From the NCBI GenBank assembly GCA_037147235.1, contig JBAWVO010000108.1:1-18782 (forward strand): a DNA stretch of 18,782 nt. Reading direction: 5' to 3'. How positions within the stretch are numbered: position 1 is the first letter of the stretch; every line of letters begins with the position of its first letter. Positions 1 to 7,135 of this stretch are shown here, piece after piece. The stretch comes from JANXQG01 sp037147235 (GTDB taxonomy: Bacteria > Planctomycetota > Planctomycetia > Pirellulales > Thermoguttaceae). The notes beneath the pieces are model-generated. The model had not been told where the DNA came from and made no database searches. It saw nothing but the letters and a program-made list of their open reading frames with translations. Both the position numbers and the translations under genes were made by a program.

Positions 1-109
1 AGCCTACAATACCACAATCCCCAAAACGATTCACACACGCTTGCCGGAAGGACACGATATGCCTGCCAAAAATCAACAAAGAACCGATCGAGTTGCGATT
101 GTAAACCAC

Positions 110-1015
110 TCACACGTCGCAAATCCCCACCGCCTGTTCCAGGCTTTTGAGAGCATCTTTCCGTTTGGGAATGAACTCTTGGGCCACGTAGCCCTGGAAA
201 CCCGTATCGGCGATGGCCTTGAGAATCTTGGCGTAATCGAGCTTCTGCGTGTTGTCGATCTCGTTGCGGCCGGGCAGGCCGCCGGTGTGGTAGTGGCCCC
301 AGCAGTCGTGATGTTCCTTGATATCGGCAAGGACGTCTTCCTTCATCATGCCGGCGTGATAGATGTCGTAGAGTACCTTAACCCGCGGCGAGCCAACGCC
401 CTGCACCATGCCGGCACACCACTTCGTCGAGTCGGCCATGTAGTCCCTGTGATCGTGCGAGTTAAGGAACTCCATACAGATGGTAACCTTCTTCTTTTCC
501 GCGTAAGAAGCCACCTTCTTCAGTCCGGCAATGCTGTTGGCCAGGCCTTGCTGGTCGTCCATGCCGGCCCGGTTGCCGGAGAAGCAGATCACATTGGGAT
601 ATCCGGCGGCCGCCGAATCGTCGATGCCTTTTTTGACCTTATCAATGCACTCCGCATGATTCTCGATACGATTGAAGCCCTTGGGGATCGAGTGGCTGGA
701 GGTCATAGCGCAGATCAGGTTATGCTTTTTCAGGGTCGGCCACTGGTCGGGCGTGGTCAGTTCGATCGACTTCAGCCCCAATTTGGCACAAGCCGCGGCG
801 AACTGGTCGAGGCTCATCTTCGCCTGCACGAGAAAACCGCCATAGCACCAGAGGCAGACCGAGTGGTTGATCTTCCCTTTCAGTTCGGCCGCCCACGATT
901 GCGAAAGGAGCGGCCCGGCGGCGGTGAGTGCCGCCGCGCCGGCAACCGTTTGCAGCATCCGGCGGCGGGTCTGGAAGCGAGGGCGGAAATCGTTGTGGTC
1001 GGGCATCGAGAACAT
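110..1015 (-). CDS. Tat-exported TIM-barrel sugar isomerase-like protein (hydroxypyruvate isomerase family)
   Basis: The 301-residue protein resembles the AP-endonuclease-2/xylose-isomerase-like TIM barrels annotated as hydroxypyruvate isomerase. The N-terminus carries a twin-arginine leader (TRRRM at 16-20, then a hydrophobic Ala/Gly/Leu stretch, likely cut near SWA-AE at 40-44), so it probably acts outside the cytoplasm. Expected metal ligands are visible in order: E182 (CMEFLN), D217 (LYDIYH), H243 (GHYHTGG) and E280 (AQEFIPK). I chose the ATG at 1015 because AGGAG lies about 7 bases upstream and the Tat leader starts there; the frame is open further upstream, but that stretch translates an AT-rich repeat. 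The true substrate is unknown, since exported planctomycete members of this fold are numerous and mostly uncharacterised. It stands alone, 139 bases after a hypothetical gene on the same strand. Confidence 0.85.
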   Translation of the reverse strand: MFSMPDHNDFRPRFQTRRRMLQTVAGAAALTAAGPLLSQSWAAELKGKINHSVCLWCYGGFLVQAKMSLDQFAAACAKLGLKSIELTTPDQWPTLKKHNLICAMTSSHSIPKGFNRIENHAECIDKVKKGIDDSAAAGYPNVICFSGNRAGMDDQQGLANSIAGLKKVASYAEKKKVTICMEFLNSHDHRDYMADSTKWCAGMVQGVGSPRVKVLYDIYHAGMMKEDVLADIKEHHDCWGHYHTGGLPGRNEIDNTQKLDYAKILKAIADTGFQGYVAQEFIPKRKDALKSLEQAVGICDV

Positions 1016-1091
1016 GGCTTGGCTCCTGCGATAGGTTGTGAGAAAAATGGTTAGCACCATGGTAAACCGCTGCAGCAGGAATTGCAACCCG

Positions 1092-1145
1092 GCGCACAAT
1101 TTGCGCACAATTTGCAATTTGCAATTCTCAATTTGCAATTTTGAG
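1092..1145. repeat. AT-rich tandem-like repeat of CAATTTGC units
   Basis: The spacer between two minus-strand genes holds repeated units of the type GCACAATTTGC, CAATTTGCAATT and CTCAATTTGCAATTTTGAG, a local direct repeat with dyad symmetry. Its base composition differs sharply from the GC-rich genes around it. It is probably a dispersed intergenic repeat; no function is visible. Confidence 0.6.
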
Positions 1146-1154
1146 TTCCCTGCC

Positions 1155-1589
1155 TCAGGCCGCCATTCTCTGCGGCCGCAGCGATTCAAAGAGACTGATC
1201 GTTGCCAGCATCCGCCCCTCATCATCATAGAACTGCACGAGTCCCACCGGCACCAGCCACATTGCCATGTAGCCTTCCATGCGGTAACTCCGCGCCACGT
1301 ACTGCCCCTGGTCGATCAGGATGGTCTCGTCGATCTCCGGCAAGACCGGATCGATATCCTCATCCTCTTCTGCCGGACAGTACAAGCGGGGAAACTTTCC
1401 CGCTAAACCCCGCTCATTACATCGCATGCCGGCGATCGACTTCCGTTCTTCAAAGCGCAGACGTCCCGAGAGCAATCCCCCGTATAGGGGGCTGGAATCG
1501 CTTTCTTGCATCCTGCGTTTTTGAAAAAATCCTGAAAAAACACGTTCCACGATGCTGCGAACTTCGTCCGCGTGAGGATCCGTCCTCAT
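1155..1589 (-). CDS. Hypothetical protein, 144 residues
   Basis: I do not recognise a named family. The reading frame is well supported by a perfect Shine-Dalgarno sequence (AAGGAGGTGA at 1596-1605) 6 bases before the ATG. The protein has no signal peptide or membrane segment. Residues 1-45 are basic and Ser/Arg rich, followed by an acidic linker (EEDEDIDPVLPEIDE, about 74-88), then a conserved-looking C-terminal part with YVARSYRMEGYMAMWLVPVG and QFYDDEGRML, which looks like a small beta-rich fold. Codon use resembles the neighbours. It may be transcribed ahead of the sugar isomerase-like gene 139 bases downstream, although the repeat spacer between them makes a shared transcript uncertain. 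Confidence 0.7.
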   Translation of the reverse strand: MRTDPHADEVRSIVERVFSGFFQKRRMQESDSSPLYGGLLSGRLRFEERKSIAGMRCNERGLAGKFPRLYCPAEEDEDIDPVLPEIDETILIDQGQYVARSYRMEGYMAMWLVPVGLVQFYDDEGRMLATISLFESLRPQRMAA

Positions 1590-1595
1590 GATCTG

Positions 1596-1605
1596 TCACC
1601 TCCTT
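1596..1605 (-). promoter_or_regulatory. Strong ribosome binding site of the hypothetical gene
   Basis: AAGGAGGTGA on the minus strand, 6 bases before the ATG at 1589, is near-perfectly complementary to the 16S rRNA tail. It fixes the start. A 7-bp hairpin (1614-1632) lies 8 bases upstream of it. Confidence 0.8.
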
Positions 1606-1613
1606 GTGAAGTT

Positions 1614-1632
1614 TTAGCCCGTCCTGGGCTAA
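1614..1632. repeat. Inverted repeat TTAGCCC/GGGCTAA
   Basis: Perfect 7-bp arms (1614-1620 and 1626-1632) around a 5-base loop. No T-run follows on either strand, so it is a poor intrinsic terminator. It is either a dispersed palindrome or a leader hairpin just upstream of the ribosome binding site at 1596-1605. Confidence 0.55.
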
Positions 1633-1725
1633 TGAACAGGACTAAGTTTACAATCTACCGCAGTGTAGCCAAAGGCCAATATATTTGGTCTGTCGGTTTT
1701 TCTTTTCGGCTCACCGCCAAGTTTG

Positions 1726-1818
1726 TGGTGCGGGCATCTCGCCTGCCTAGTTCAACCACAACATCTTGGGCAGGCGAGACGCCCGCACCACAATTATCCG
1801 CAAACCCGGCGGAGAGCC
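1726..1818. repeat. Long palindromic dispersed repeat, family A, copy 1
   Basis: Two 22-base arms (1726-1747 and 1769-1790) are inverted copies with a single mismatch, separated by 21 bases. The right arm plus flank (1758-1818) recurs at 12919-12979 with 60 of 61 bases identical by eye. A weaker related arm lies at 3049-3070. The element fills the space just downstream of the glycosyltransferase operon stop. It could act as a REP-like transcript-end hairpin; no transposase is nearby. Confidence 0.85.
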
Positions 1819-1834
1819 TTCTTTTCCTTACTCG

Positions 1835-2980
1835 CTACGCTGCGCGGCGTAGTGTCCGTCCAGCGATTTGCTGATAGATCGAAATAATCTCGTTACAACT
1901 GCGATCCGCACTGTGTGCGACGGCAAGTTTCCTCGCCGCTATACCCATCCGGCGTCGGAGGGCCGGGTCGAGCAGCCTCCGCAGACACACAGCTAATTCT
2001 TCCTCGTCCGCCGGATTGGAAATCACGTAGCCGTCGCGGCCGTTGCTGAGCAGTTCGCTCGCGCCGGCCATCCGGGTCGTGACGATCGGCAGGCCACAGG
2101 CCGCAGCTTCCAGCACGACCAGCCCAAACGAATCGTAGAAGGTCGGCAGCACGACGGCATCGGCCGCTGCGTAGTAAGGCATGGGGTCGTCGATCGCGCC
2201 GACCATCGTTACGGCAGCACGATGGGCCGGATGAGGAACCTTATTGTGCCGTTTTCCGCCTACCACCAAGAGGCGGACCATGTGGCCTTCCGCAGCTAGG
2301 CGGTCGATCGCCCGAACCGCCGTGGCCAGTCCCTTGAGGCGGAAATTGTGGCCGACGAACAGGAAGACGGTTTCATTCTCGCGAATTCCCAGCCGATCGC
2401 GGACCGGTTCGCGCAGATGCTCGCACTTGTCCGACGAAAACTGTTTGCTGTCCACGCCGTGATAGACGAGGCGGATCCGTTCGGGGGGCACGCCATGGTA
2501 ATGTTGGTAGTCACGGGCACACATCTGCGAAATGGCTAGCACGATTCGCCCGGAGTCTCCGAACTGTCTAGCCATGAGCCTGCGGAAGTCGTGGTAGCGA
2601 GGTAAGACCCCGATCATGGCACGTTTCCAGGGACGAACCCACGCCGGAAGGAGCTGTAGCATGGATTCCCATTGCGCGATCCGCGATCCGTTGGGCGATT
2701 GCAGGATATCGTTGTACCAGCCGGTGCCAAAGTCGTGGATCACGTCGAGTCCCAACGTGCGGAGCTTCTGCTCGGCGGCTGCGGCCCGGCTGAGTACCGA
2801 CCGGATGGGACCCAGGCAATGGGGAACGATTCCGAGTTGCTTCGCAGATCCCGACACGTCCTGGGTCACGACATGCACTTCATGTCCGCGCGCCAACAGT
2901 TGCTCGGCATGTTGGCAGGTCCACAGTTCCGCACCACCGCGGCGAGGGTCGAGATGATCGATGACGAGTCCGATTCTCAT
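1835..2980 (-). CDS. GT4-type glycosyltransferase (WaaG-like), second of a tandem pair
   Basis: The 381-residue retaining GT-B glycosyltransferase has an N-terminal acceptor domain opening with MRIGLVIDHLDPRRGGAELW. Its C-terminal Glycos_transf_1 domain shows the HNFRLKG nucleotide-sugar loop (211-217), a GAIDDPMPYYAAADA segment and the motif DSFGLVVLEAAACGLP. In the usual E-x7-E motif the first Glu is Asp here (D283), and E291 is kept. The start ATG at 2980 overlaps the previous gene's TGA by 4 bases (ATGA), and TAGGAG lies about 9 bases upstream. It is the last gene of the envelope-glycan operon and closely resembles the preceding glycosyltransferase (shared HGV-PERIR-VY, NFRLKG and VVLEAAACGLP blocks), which suggests tandem duplication. 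Donor and acceptor sugars cannot be read from the sequence. Confidence 0.9.
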   Translation of the reverse strand: MRIGLVIDHLDPRRGGAELWTCQHAEQLLARGHEVHVVTQDVSGSAKQLGIVPHCLGPIRSVLSRAAAAEQKLRTLGLDVIHDFGTGWYNDILQSPNGSRIAQWESMLQLLPAWVRPWKRAMIGVLPRYHDFRRLMARQFGDSGRIVLAISQMCARDYQHYHGVPPERIRLVYHGVDSKQFSSDKCEHLREPVRDRLGIRENETVFLFVGHNFRLKGLATAVRAIDRLAAEGHMVRLLVVGGKRHNKVPHPAHRAAVTMVGAIDDPMPYYAAADAVVLPTFYDSFGLVVLEAAACGLPIVTTRMAGASELLSNGRDGYVISNPADEEELAVCLRRLLDPALRRRMGIAARKLAVAHSADRSCNEIISIYQQIAGRTLRRAA

Positions 2981-4287
2981 GGCAGGACTCCTAACTCGTG
3001 ATCGGTCGGTTCGTGAGACAATCTTTCAAGTGCTTGAGCAGAAACAACTTGTGCGGGCGTCCCGCCTGTTTTTGCGGCTATTGCAGAGGTACCACAAGAG
3101 CTGTGGATTCTGGCACTGAGCACCGAGTAGCCATGCGGCAATCCGCCACGCCGGTCGAGGATCTCTTGATAGATTTTCAGAATCTGGTTTACGTTCCGAT
3201 GGAACGAATGTTGCAAAATTGTCGATCGAGCCGCCTCTCCCAGTCGTTGACGGGTTGAGTCGTCCAACAGGATCCGCATCGCGCCGGCCAACTCCGCGTC
3301 GTCGGCCGGGTCGTTGACCAGGAGCACGTCTTCACCGTCGCGGAACATCTCGCTCGCCCCATTGTAACGGCTCGTGATCAACGGCAGACCGCAGGCGGCC
3401 GCTTCGAGCACGACGAGGCTGCATGGATCATAGTAGGTTGGATGGATGTAGCAGTCGGCTGCGGCATAGTAGGGGAGCGGATCGTCGACTCGCCCTGCAA
3501 AAGTGACTTGCCCGCTCAATCCAAGGCGGGTAACGTAACGCCGCCAGGAATCGACGTGTTTGCCGCCGACGATCACCATGCGTACTTCGCGCCCGATGGC
3601 CTGCAAACGCCGCATCGCGCGGAGCAGCGTGGCCACGCCCTTGAGGCGGAAATTGTGAGCCACGATCAGCACCATCAGCGTGTCGGCCGACAGGCCCAGG
3701 CGGAGTCGCATTGTTTCGCGATGGGACCGGCACTGCTGGGGCGAGAAACGCTCGGTATCGACGCCGTTGTAGACAATGCGAATCCGTTCCGGGGCCACGC
3801 CATGAAACCGCCGGAAGTCGGTGGCCGACGCCCGCGACAAAGCCAGCACGATCTGTCCATGGTCGGCGTACTGCCGCTGCATGAGCGTCTGAAACGTGCG
3901 ATGCCGCGGTAGCATTCGGTTTGCCATCCGCTTCAGCCCCCGCAGCCATGCCGGTAGGAAGAGCAGCTTGCGCTCGGTGCAGGAATCCATCGATCCACCG
4001 TGTGGATGGAAGACATCGCAGTACCAGCCCATGCCCATGTCGTGGACGATATCTAGTGACAACGGTTCGAGCACGGTCTTGACCGCGCCGGCAAACGTGA
4101 TCGGCGAAGGATCACACTGGATCGGGTGGTAAGTGATCGGCAGTCGGAGGGCCTTGGAAGAGCAATTTCGCGCCGCAACATGTACCTCGTGGCCCAACTC
4201 CAGCAACCGCTGGGTAAACGACCAGGTCCACTGTTCGCGGCCACCGCGGGCCGGATCAAATTGTTCCAGTACCAGCCCGATTCTCAT
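2977..4287 (-). CDS. GT4-type glycosyltransferase (WaaG-like), first of a tandem pair
   Basis: The 436-residue GT-B glycosyltransferase begins MRIGLVLEQFDPARGGREQW and has the HNFRLKG loop (211-217). Its catalytic-region motif DPCSLVVLEAAACGLP has D287 in place of the usual first Glu of E-x7-E, as in its neighbour, and E295 is kept. The ATG at 4287 overlaps the kinase stop by 4 bases, which fixes the start although the frame is open upstream. After the conserved end (near ILKIYQEILDRRG) there is an extra tail of about 55 residues that its paralogue lacks. Part of that tail (AAKTGGTPAQ) is translated from a dispersed repeat at 3049-3070, so the tail is probably not part of the ancestral enzyme. 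It probably adds a sugar to a lipid-linked or core oligosaccharide at the inner membrane. Confidence 0.9.
   Translation of the reverse strand: MRIGLVLEQFDPARGGREQWTWSFTQRLLELGHEVHVAARNCSSKALRLPITYHPIQCDPSPITFAGAVKTVLEPLSLDIVHDMGMGWYCDVFHPHGGSMDSCTERKLLFLPAWLRGLKRMANRMLPRHRTFQTLMQRQYADHGQIVLALSRASATDFRRFHGVAPERIRIVYNGVDTERFSPQQCRSHRETMRLRLGLSADTLMVLIVAHNFRLKGVATLLRAMRRLQAIGREVRMVIVGGKHVDSWRRYVTRLGLSGQVTFAGRVDDPLPYYAAADCYIHPTYYDPCSLVVLEAAACGLPLITSRYNGASEMFRDGEDVLLVNDPADDAELAGAMRILLDDSTRQRLGEAARSTILQHSFHRNVNQILKIYQEILDRRGGLPHGYSVLSARIHSSCGTSAIAAKTGGTPAQVVSAQALERLSHEPTDHELGVLP
3049..3070. repeat. Family A repeat arm inside a coding tail
   Basis: These 22 bases match one arm of the palindrome at 1726-1790 at 18 of 22 positions (compared with the right-arm consensus). 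They lie in frame in the 3' extension of the upstream glycosyltransferase gene and encode part of its unusual C-terminal tail. Confidence 0.6.
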
Positions 4288-5285
4288 GACTTGTGCCTCG
4301 CGTGACGGCGGATCAGCGATAGTTTCCAAAGAATATCGCGTACGAACCGCTTGTCCTGCGGTCGCAGCTTTCGCACACCCAGGTAGGTCCGTAGAAAGAG
4401 TATCTTCGCTCGGCACCCAACTTGATCATCGGGCGACATGCTTGCCAATTGAGCCAGATCCTTGACGATCCATCTCCGCCGGAACCACTGCCGCTGTTGA
4501 ACCCGCTGTAGGTCGATCAGGCGGACGTCAAACCGGCCAGGCGACGTTTCTTTGACCAGGAAGTGGCAGCAGTAGAAATCGCGATGATTGAAACCGGCTG
4601 CGTGGAACCGCCGGGCGATGTCGGCCACCTGAATGACCAACCGCCGCAGGTCGGCGGGGAGCGGCGATTCATCGCTTCGCAGGAGGAACCGTCTCTGAAT
4701 GAACTCCTGTAGTTCGCAATATCCTGTAAGTTCCTCCGTCAGCAGGAACGATTCCAGCCGACCGTCCGCGTGCAGCTTTTCGCCGTAAGCCATCAACGGC
4801 ATAACATCGATGCCGAGCGACTGCAAGGCCATTGCGTTTTCGGCCTCGACTTGGCCGGGGCTTGGCGGAGAGGCCGCACCTAGAGCGGCGGCGATCCGCG
4901 TCGCCCAGGTGCAGTCGCGATGTTTCTTCAAGTACATACCTAAGAACGACTCCCCTCGCCCGTAACCGGGAGAGGGGCAGGGGGTGAGGGTAGCTTGGAC
5001 AGGTACTAATTTACCTTGCAGATACCAGTTCTCGCGGTCAGGCAGCACGCGCAAGCAACGGCCGGCTGTCGTATTCATGACCGCGTCAAACTCCGCTAAC
5101 CCTCCGTTTTCCAATGTTTCGCGGTAATGTTCCGCGATCCACATCAAAGTAGCAGGCACAGTCCCTGTGCCGTCCGCCAGAAGCCTCTGGCATCTGAAAC
5201 AACCTGTGACCGGGCCAGCAGGGCGGACGGCAGACGGAGTCTGCCTGCTACTTTGATTACTTTGTATCCCAATCATCGCTGCCAT
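4284..5285 (-). CDS. WaaP/InaA-family lipopolysaccharide core kinase-like protein
   Basis: The 333-residue protein has the small-molecule kinase fold of the Kdo/WaaP family, which phosphorylates LPS core sugars at the cytoplasmic face. Visible are the ATP-side lysines (MYLKKHRD, 117-124), GQVEAENAM, LLTEELTG, the catalytic loop NHRDFYCCHFL (233-243, with HRD 234-236) and the metal-binding IDLQR (257-261), then RWIVKDLAQL. The ATG at 5285 has AGGAGG 7 bases upstream. An ATG at 5276 forms a 4-base ATGA overlap with the heptosyltransferase stop and is an alternative. The N-terminal 48 residues are mostly translated from a palindromic repeat (5146-5254), and residues 99-113 (TLTPCPSPGYGRGES) come from another, so the functional start may be the ATG at 5144. 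The core domain looks intact. The stop overlaps the next gene's ATG by 4 bases. Confidence 0.88.
   Translation of the reverse strand: MAAMIGIQSNQSSRQTPSAVRPAGPVTGCFRCQRLLADGTGTVPATLMWIAEHYRETLENGGLAEFDAVMNTTAGRCLRVLPDRENWYLQGKLVPVQATLTPCPSPGYGRGESFLGMYLKKHRDCTWATRIAAALGAASPPSPGQVEAENAMALQSLGIDVMPLMAYGEKLHADGRLESFLLTEELTGYCELQEFIQRRFLLRSDESPLPADLRRLVIQVADIARRFHAAGFNHRDFYCCHFLVKETSPGRFDVRLIDLQRVQQRQWFRRRWIVKDLAQLASMSPDDQVGCRAKILFLRTYLGVRKLRPQDKRFVRDILWKLSLIRRHARHKS
4951..4990. repeat. GC-rich palindromic dispersed repeat inside the kinase gene (LTPCPSP type)
   Basis: CCCCTC (4952-4957) pairs with GAGGGG (4972-4977), followed by a G-rich CAGGGGGTGAGGG. On the coding strand it yields LTPCPSPGYGRGE, a peptide familiar as the translation of a repeat scattered through many bacterial genomes. 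It sits in frame between the N-terminal part and the YLKKH motif of the kinase. Confidence 0.7.
5146..5254. repeat. Long palindromic dispersed repeat, family B, copy 1
   Basis: Two 33-base arms (5146-5178 and 5222-5254) are inverted copies differing at 4 positions. Each has a small inner palindrome (for example GCACAGTCCCTGTGC). A related arm occurs at 13159-13191, with 30 of 33 bases identical to the right arm. The element lies wholly between the first candidate start codons of the kinase and the internal ATG at 5144, which suggests insertion at the 5' end of the gene or in the old intergenic gap. Confidence 0.85.
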
Positions 5286-6349
5286 GCCATTTCCTCCTGC
5301 GCCGCCTCGATCGTTGTTGTATACACCAGCGCAGCCACTTCTCTCAGAACCCGCTCGGGAGTCAGTTCTTGCATGCAGCGGTGATGCCCCAGCGGGCAGG
5401 TTCGCTTGCCGCAGCCCAGGCAGTCCAGTTCGGCGCGAAGCATCGGGCCGCGGACGCTGGGGTTCTCGATCCAAACCGGCAGCGTCGGTCCCAGCAGCGT
5501 AACGACCGGCTTACCCAAGGCGGCCGCAATGTGCCGCGGACCACTATCGGTCGAAACCATGAGCCGGCAACGGGCCAAGCAGCCTTTGGTCAGACCGAGA
5601 CTGACGGCCTGGGCGGCCAAGGAAAAAACCCGAGACGAGCCGGCACGGGCAACAATCTGGCAGGCGGTGTCGCGCTCGCCTGGTCCACAGAGTACGAGTA
5701 CGTCGTGATTGAGTTGTTCGACGATTTGTCGTGCCAGTGTGGCACAATGTTCGGCCGGCCATAGTTTTGCCGCACCGTAGGCCCCGCTCGAATTGAGGAC
5801 TACGACCCGCCCATCGGTTCGCAGCCCTAAATCATGCCACACCCGCTCGGCCTGTGTCCTTTCGGCCGCGGTGACGTTCAATTCCAACTGCAGTGACTCC
5901 TCCTGACAGCCGATCGCCCGGGCAAGGGCCAAGTAGCTTTCGACCATCGGCACCGGTCGGAACTGCCGACCATCGCGGGCCGCTTGGACTGGATTGGTCA
6001 ACAGGAGTGATCGTCCATCCCGGGCGTAACCGACGCGCTGCCTCGCTCCGCCCAGCCAGGCCAGTGCCGCAGTGTGCAGCGAGTTGGTCAGCAGCAGGGC
6101 CACATCGAACCGCTGTCGCCGCATGTGGCCGACCAGGGCCAAACGGCCGAATTCCTTTTTACCTGACTTGGGATCGAAAGGAAGCTGCTCATCGAGCCAA
6201 TCGCTACCATGCAGCAGTTTGGCCAATTGTGGGCGTAGAATGCCCACAATTCGCGCCGACGGGCCGAAATGCCGCCGCACGGCGCGCAGTGTGGGAGTAG
6301 CCATGACTAAGTCTCCCACCCAATTAGGGAGGAAGATTGCAATATTCAT
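5273..6349 (-). CDS. waaF: ADP-heptose:LPS heptosyltransferase II-type (GT9)
   Basis: The 358-residue protein matches the GT9 heptosyltransferase family. The N-terminal FLPNWVGDLVMATPTLRAV (7-25) is the hallmark acceptor-side motif. Further on are NSSGAYGAAKLWPAEH, STDSGPRHIAAALGKPVVTL (donor-binding region), LLGPTLP and the C-terminal CMQELTPERV block seen in WaaF. It transfers a heptose-like sugar from an ADP-activated donor to a core oligosaccharide at the inner leaflet. It is the first gene of the minus-strand operon with a WaaP-type kinase and two GT4 enzymes, which fits lipid A-core or similar glycan synthesis. No good Shine-Dalgarno sequence precedes the ATG, and a candidate promoter lies only 12-41 bases upstream. 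Whether the real sugar is heptose in this organism is unknown. Confidence 0.9.
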   Translation of the reverse strand: MNIAIFLPNWVGDLVMATPTLRAVRRHFGPSARIVGILRPQLAKLLHGSDWLDEQLPFDPKSGKKEFGRLALVGHMRRQRFDVALLLTNSLHTAALAWLGGARQRVGYARDGRSLLLTNPVQAARDGRQFRPVPMVESYLALARAIGCQEESLQLELNVTAAERTQAERVWHDLGLRTDGRVVVLNSSGAYGAAKLWPAEHCATLARQIVEQLNHDVLVLCGPGERDTACQIVARAGSSRVFSLAAQAVSLGLTKGCLARCRLMVSTDSGPRHIAAALGKPVVTLLGPTLPVWIENPSVRGPMLRAELDCLGCGKRTCPLGHHRCMQELTPERVLREVAALVYTTTIEAAQEEMAWQR

Positions 6350-6360
6350 GGCCAGAAGAT

Positions 6361-6390
6361 ACTAAAACTGGTGATGCGTGGCAATGTCAA
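6361..6390 (-). promoter_or_regulatory. Candidate sigma-70 promoter of the envelope glycan operon
   Basis: A perfect TTGACA (6385-6390, minus strand), an 18-base spacer and TTTAGT (6361-6366). Transcription would begin within about 5 bases of the ATG at 6349, which fits the missing ribosome binding site. Confidence 0.4.
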
Positions 6391-6413
6391 TCAGGATTTT
6401 GCTTGACGGTACC

Positions 6414-7103
6414 CTACGAATGTCTCTCCCAGCTTACCGAAGATGTGCTGGGATCGGCGTTGAGCTGAGCAATGACCTCTTGCAGGACATGCTCGTCGCG
6501 GACATGCATTTCCACGTCGGCTACTACCAGCCCACGGTCGGAATGGTCCGTGGCGTGGATGCCGATCCCGTGCAGGGTCATGTTGCGCTGGGCAGCAATC
6601 TGGTCGGCAAGCATACGGCGGATATGGCGTTCTTCGGCCATGGCACAAACAATTTTTAGACGATAACTTGTGTCGACATAGACTCGTTTCGCGGCCTTTC
6701 GGTCGATCCAGCGGCTGACTGGATTGAGGAAGCAGTTGGTGGCCAGAATGGCACCCGTGGCGATCCCTGCCTGATAGATCAAGTCGGCCCCACACAGGCT
6801 GCCGACGGCAGCACTGCACCAGAGTGTGGCTGCGGTGGTCAATCCTCGAACCGTCAACCCTTCTCGCAAAATCACGCCGCCGCCGAGAAAGCCGACGCCG
6901 CTGACAACCTGCGCCACCACCCGGGCCGTCTCACTGCCGTGATCGAGCGATCTCGCCAGCAGAACATAGAGCGCAGCACCCGCGCATACCAAGGCGTTGG
7001 TTCGCAGTCCGGCCGGATGTTGGCCAATCTGCCGTTCCAGGCCGATGAGTAGACCCATCCCTAGTGCGGCACCGAGCGCAAGAAGAAAAGCTGTGAGCGT
7101 CAT
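6414..7103 (-). CDS. MgtC/SapB-family membrane protein
   Basis: The 229-residue protein has the signature MgtC N-terminal membrane domain: GMGLLIGLERQIGQHPAGLRTN (about 14-35), then SGVGFLGGGVILREG and VRGLTTAATLWCSAAVG. It has about four or five hydrophobic segments in the first 130 residues. The C-terminal 95 residues form a soluble ACT-like domain (VYVDTSYRLKIVC... through VEMHVRDEHVLQEVIAQL). Family members are linked to magnesium limitation and membrane energetics, but many have no known role. The ATG at 7103 starts the conserved domain. The frame is open upstream but there it runs antisense-like through the end of the PEP-CTERM gene. It lies 32 bases after that gene on the same strand and 64 bases before the heptosyltransferase. 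Confidence 0.88.
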   Translation of the reverse strand: MTLTAFLLALGAALGMGLLIGLERQIGQHPAGLRTNALVCAGAALYVLLARSLDHGSETARVVAQVVSGVGFLGGGVILREGLTVRGLTTAATLWCSAAVGSLCGADLIYQAGIATGAILATNCFLNPVSRWIDRKAAKRVYVDTSYRLKIVCAMAEERHIRRMLADQIAAQRNMTLHGIGIHATDHSDRGLVVADVEMHVRDEHVLQEVIAQLNADPSTSSVSWERHS

Positions 7104-7135
7104 GCTATACCTATTATTAAGAACTGCCCGGCAAT

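Noticed and set aside
41..1054. Long plus-strand open frame (337 codons)
   Set aside because: It lies antisense to the sugar isomerase-like gene, whose Tat leader, ribosome binding site and metal ligands are clear; the plus-strand product has no recognisable domain.
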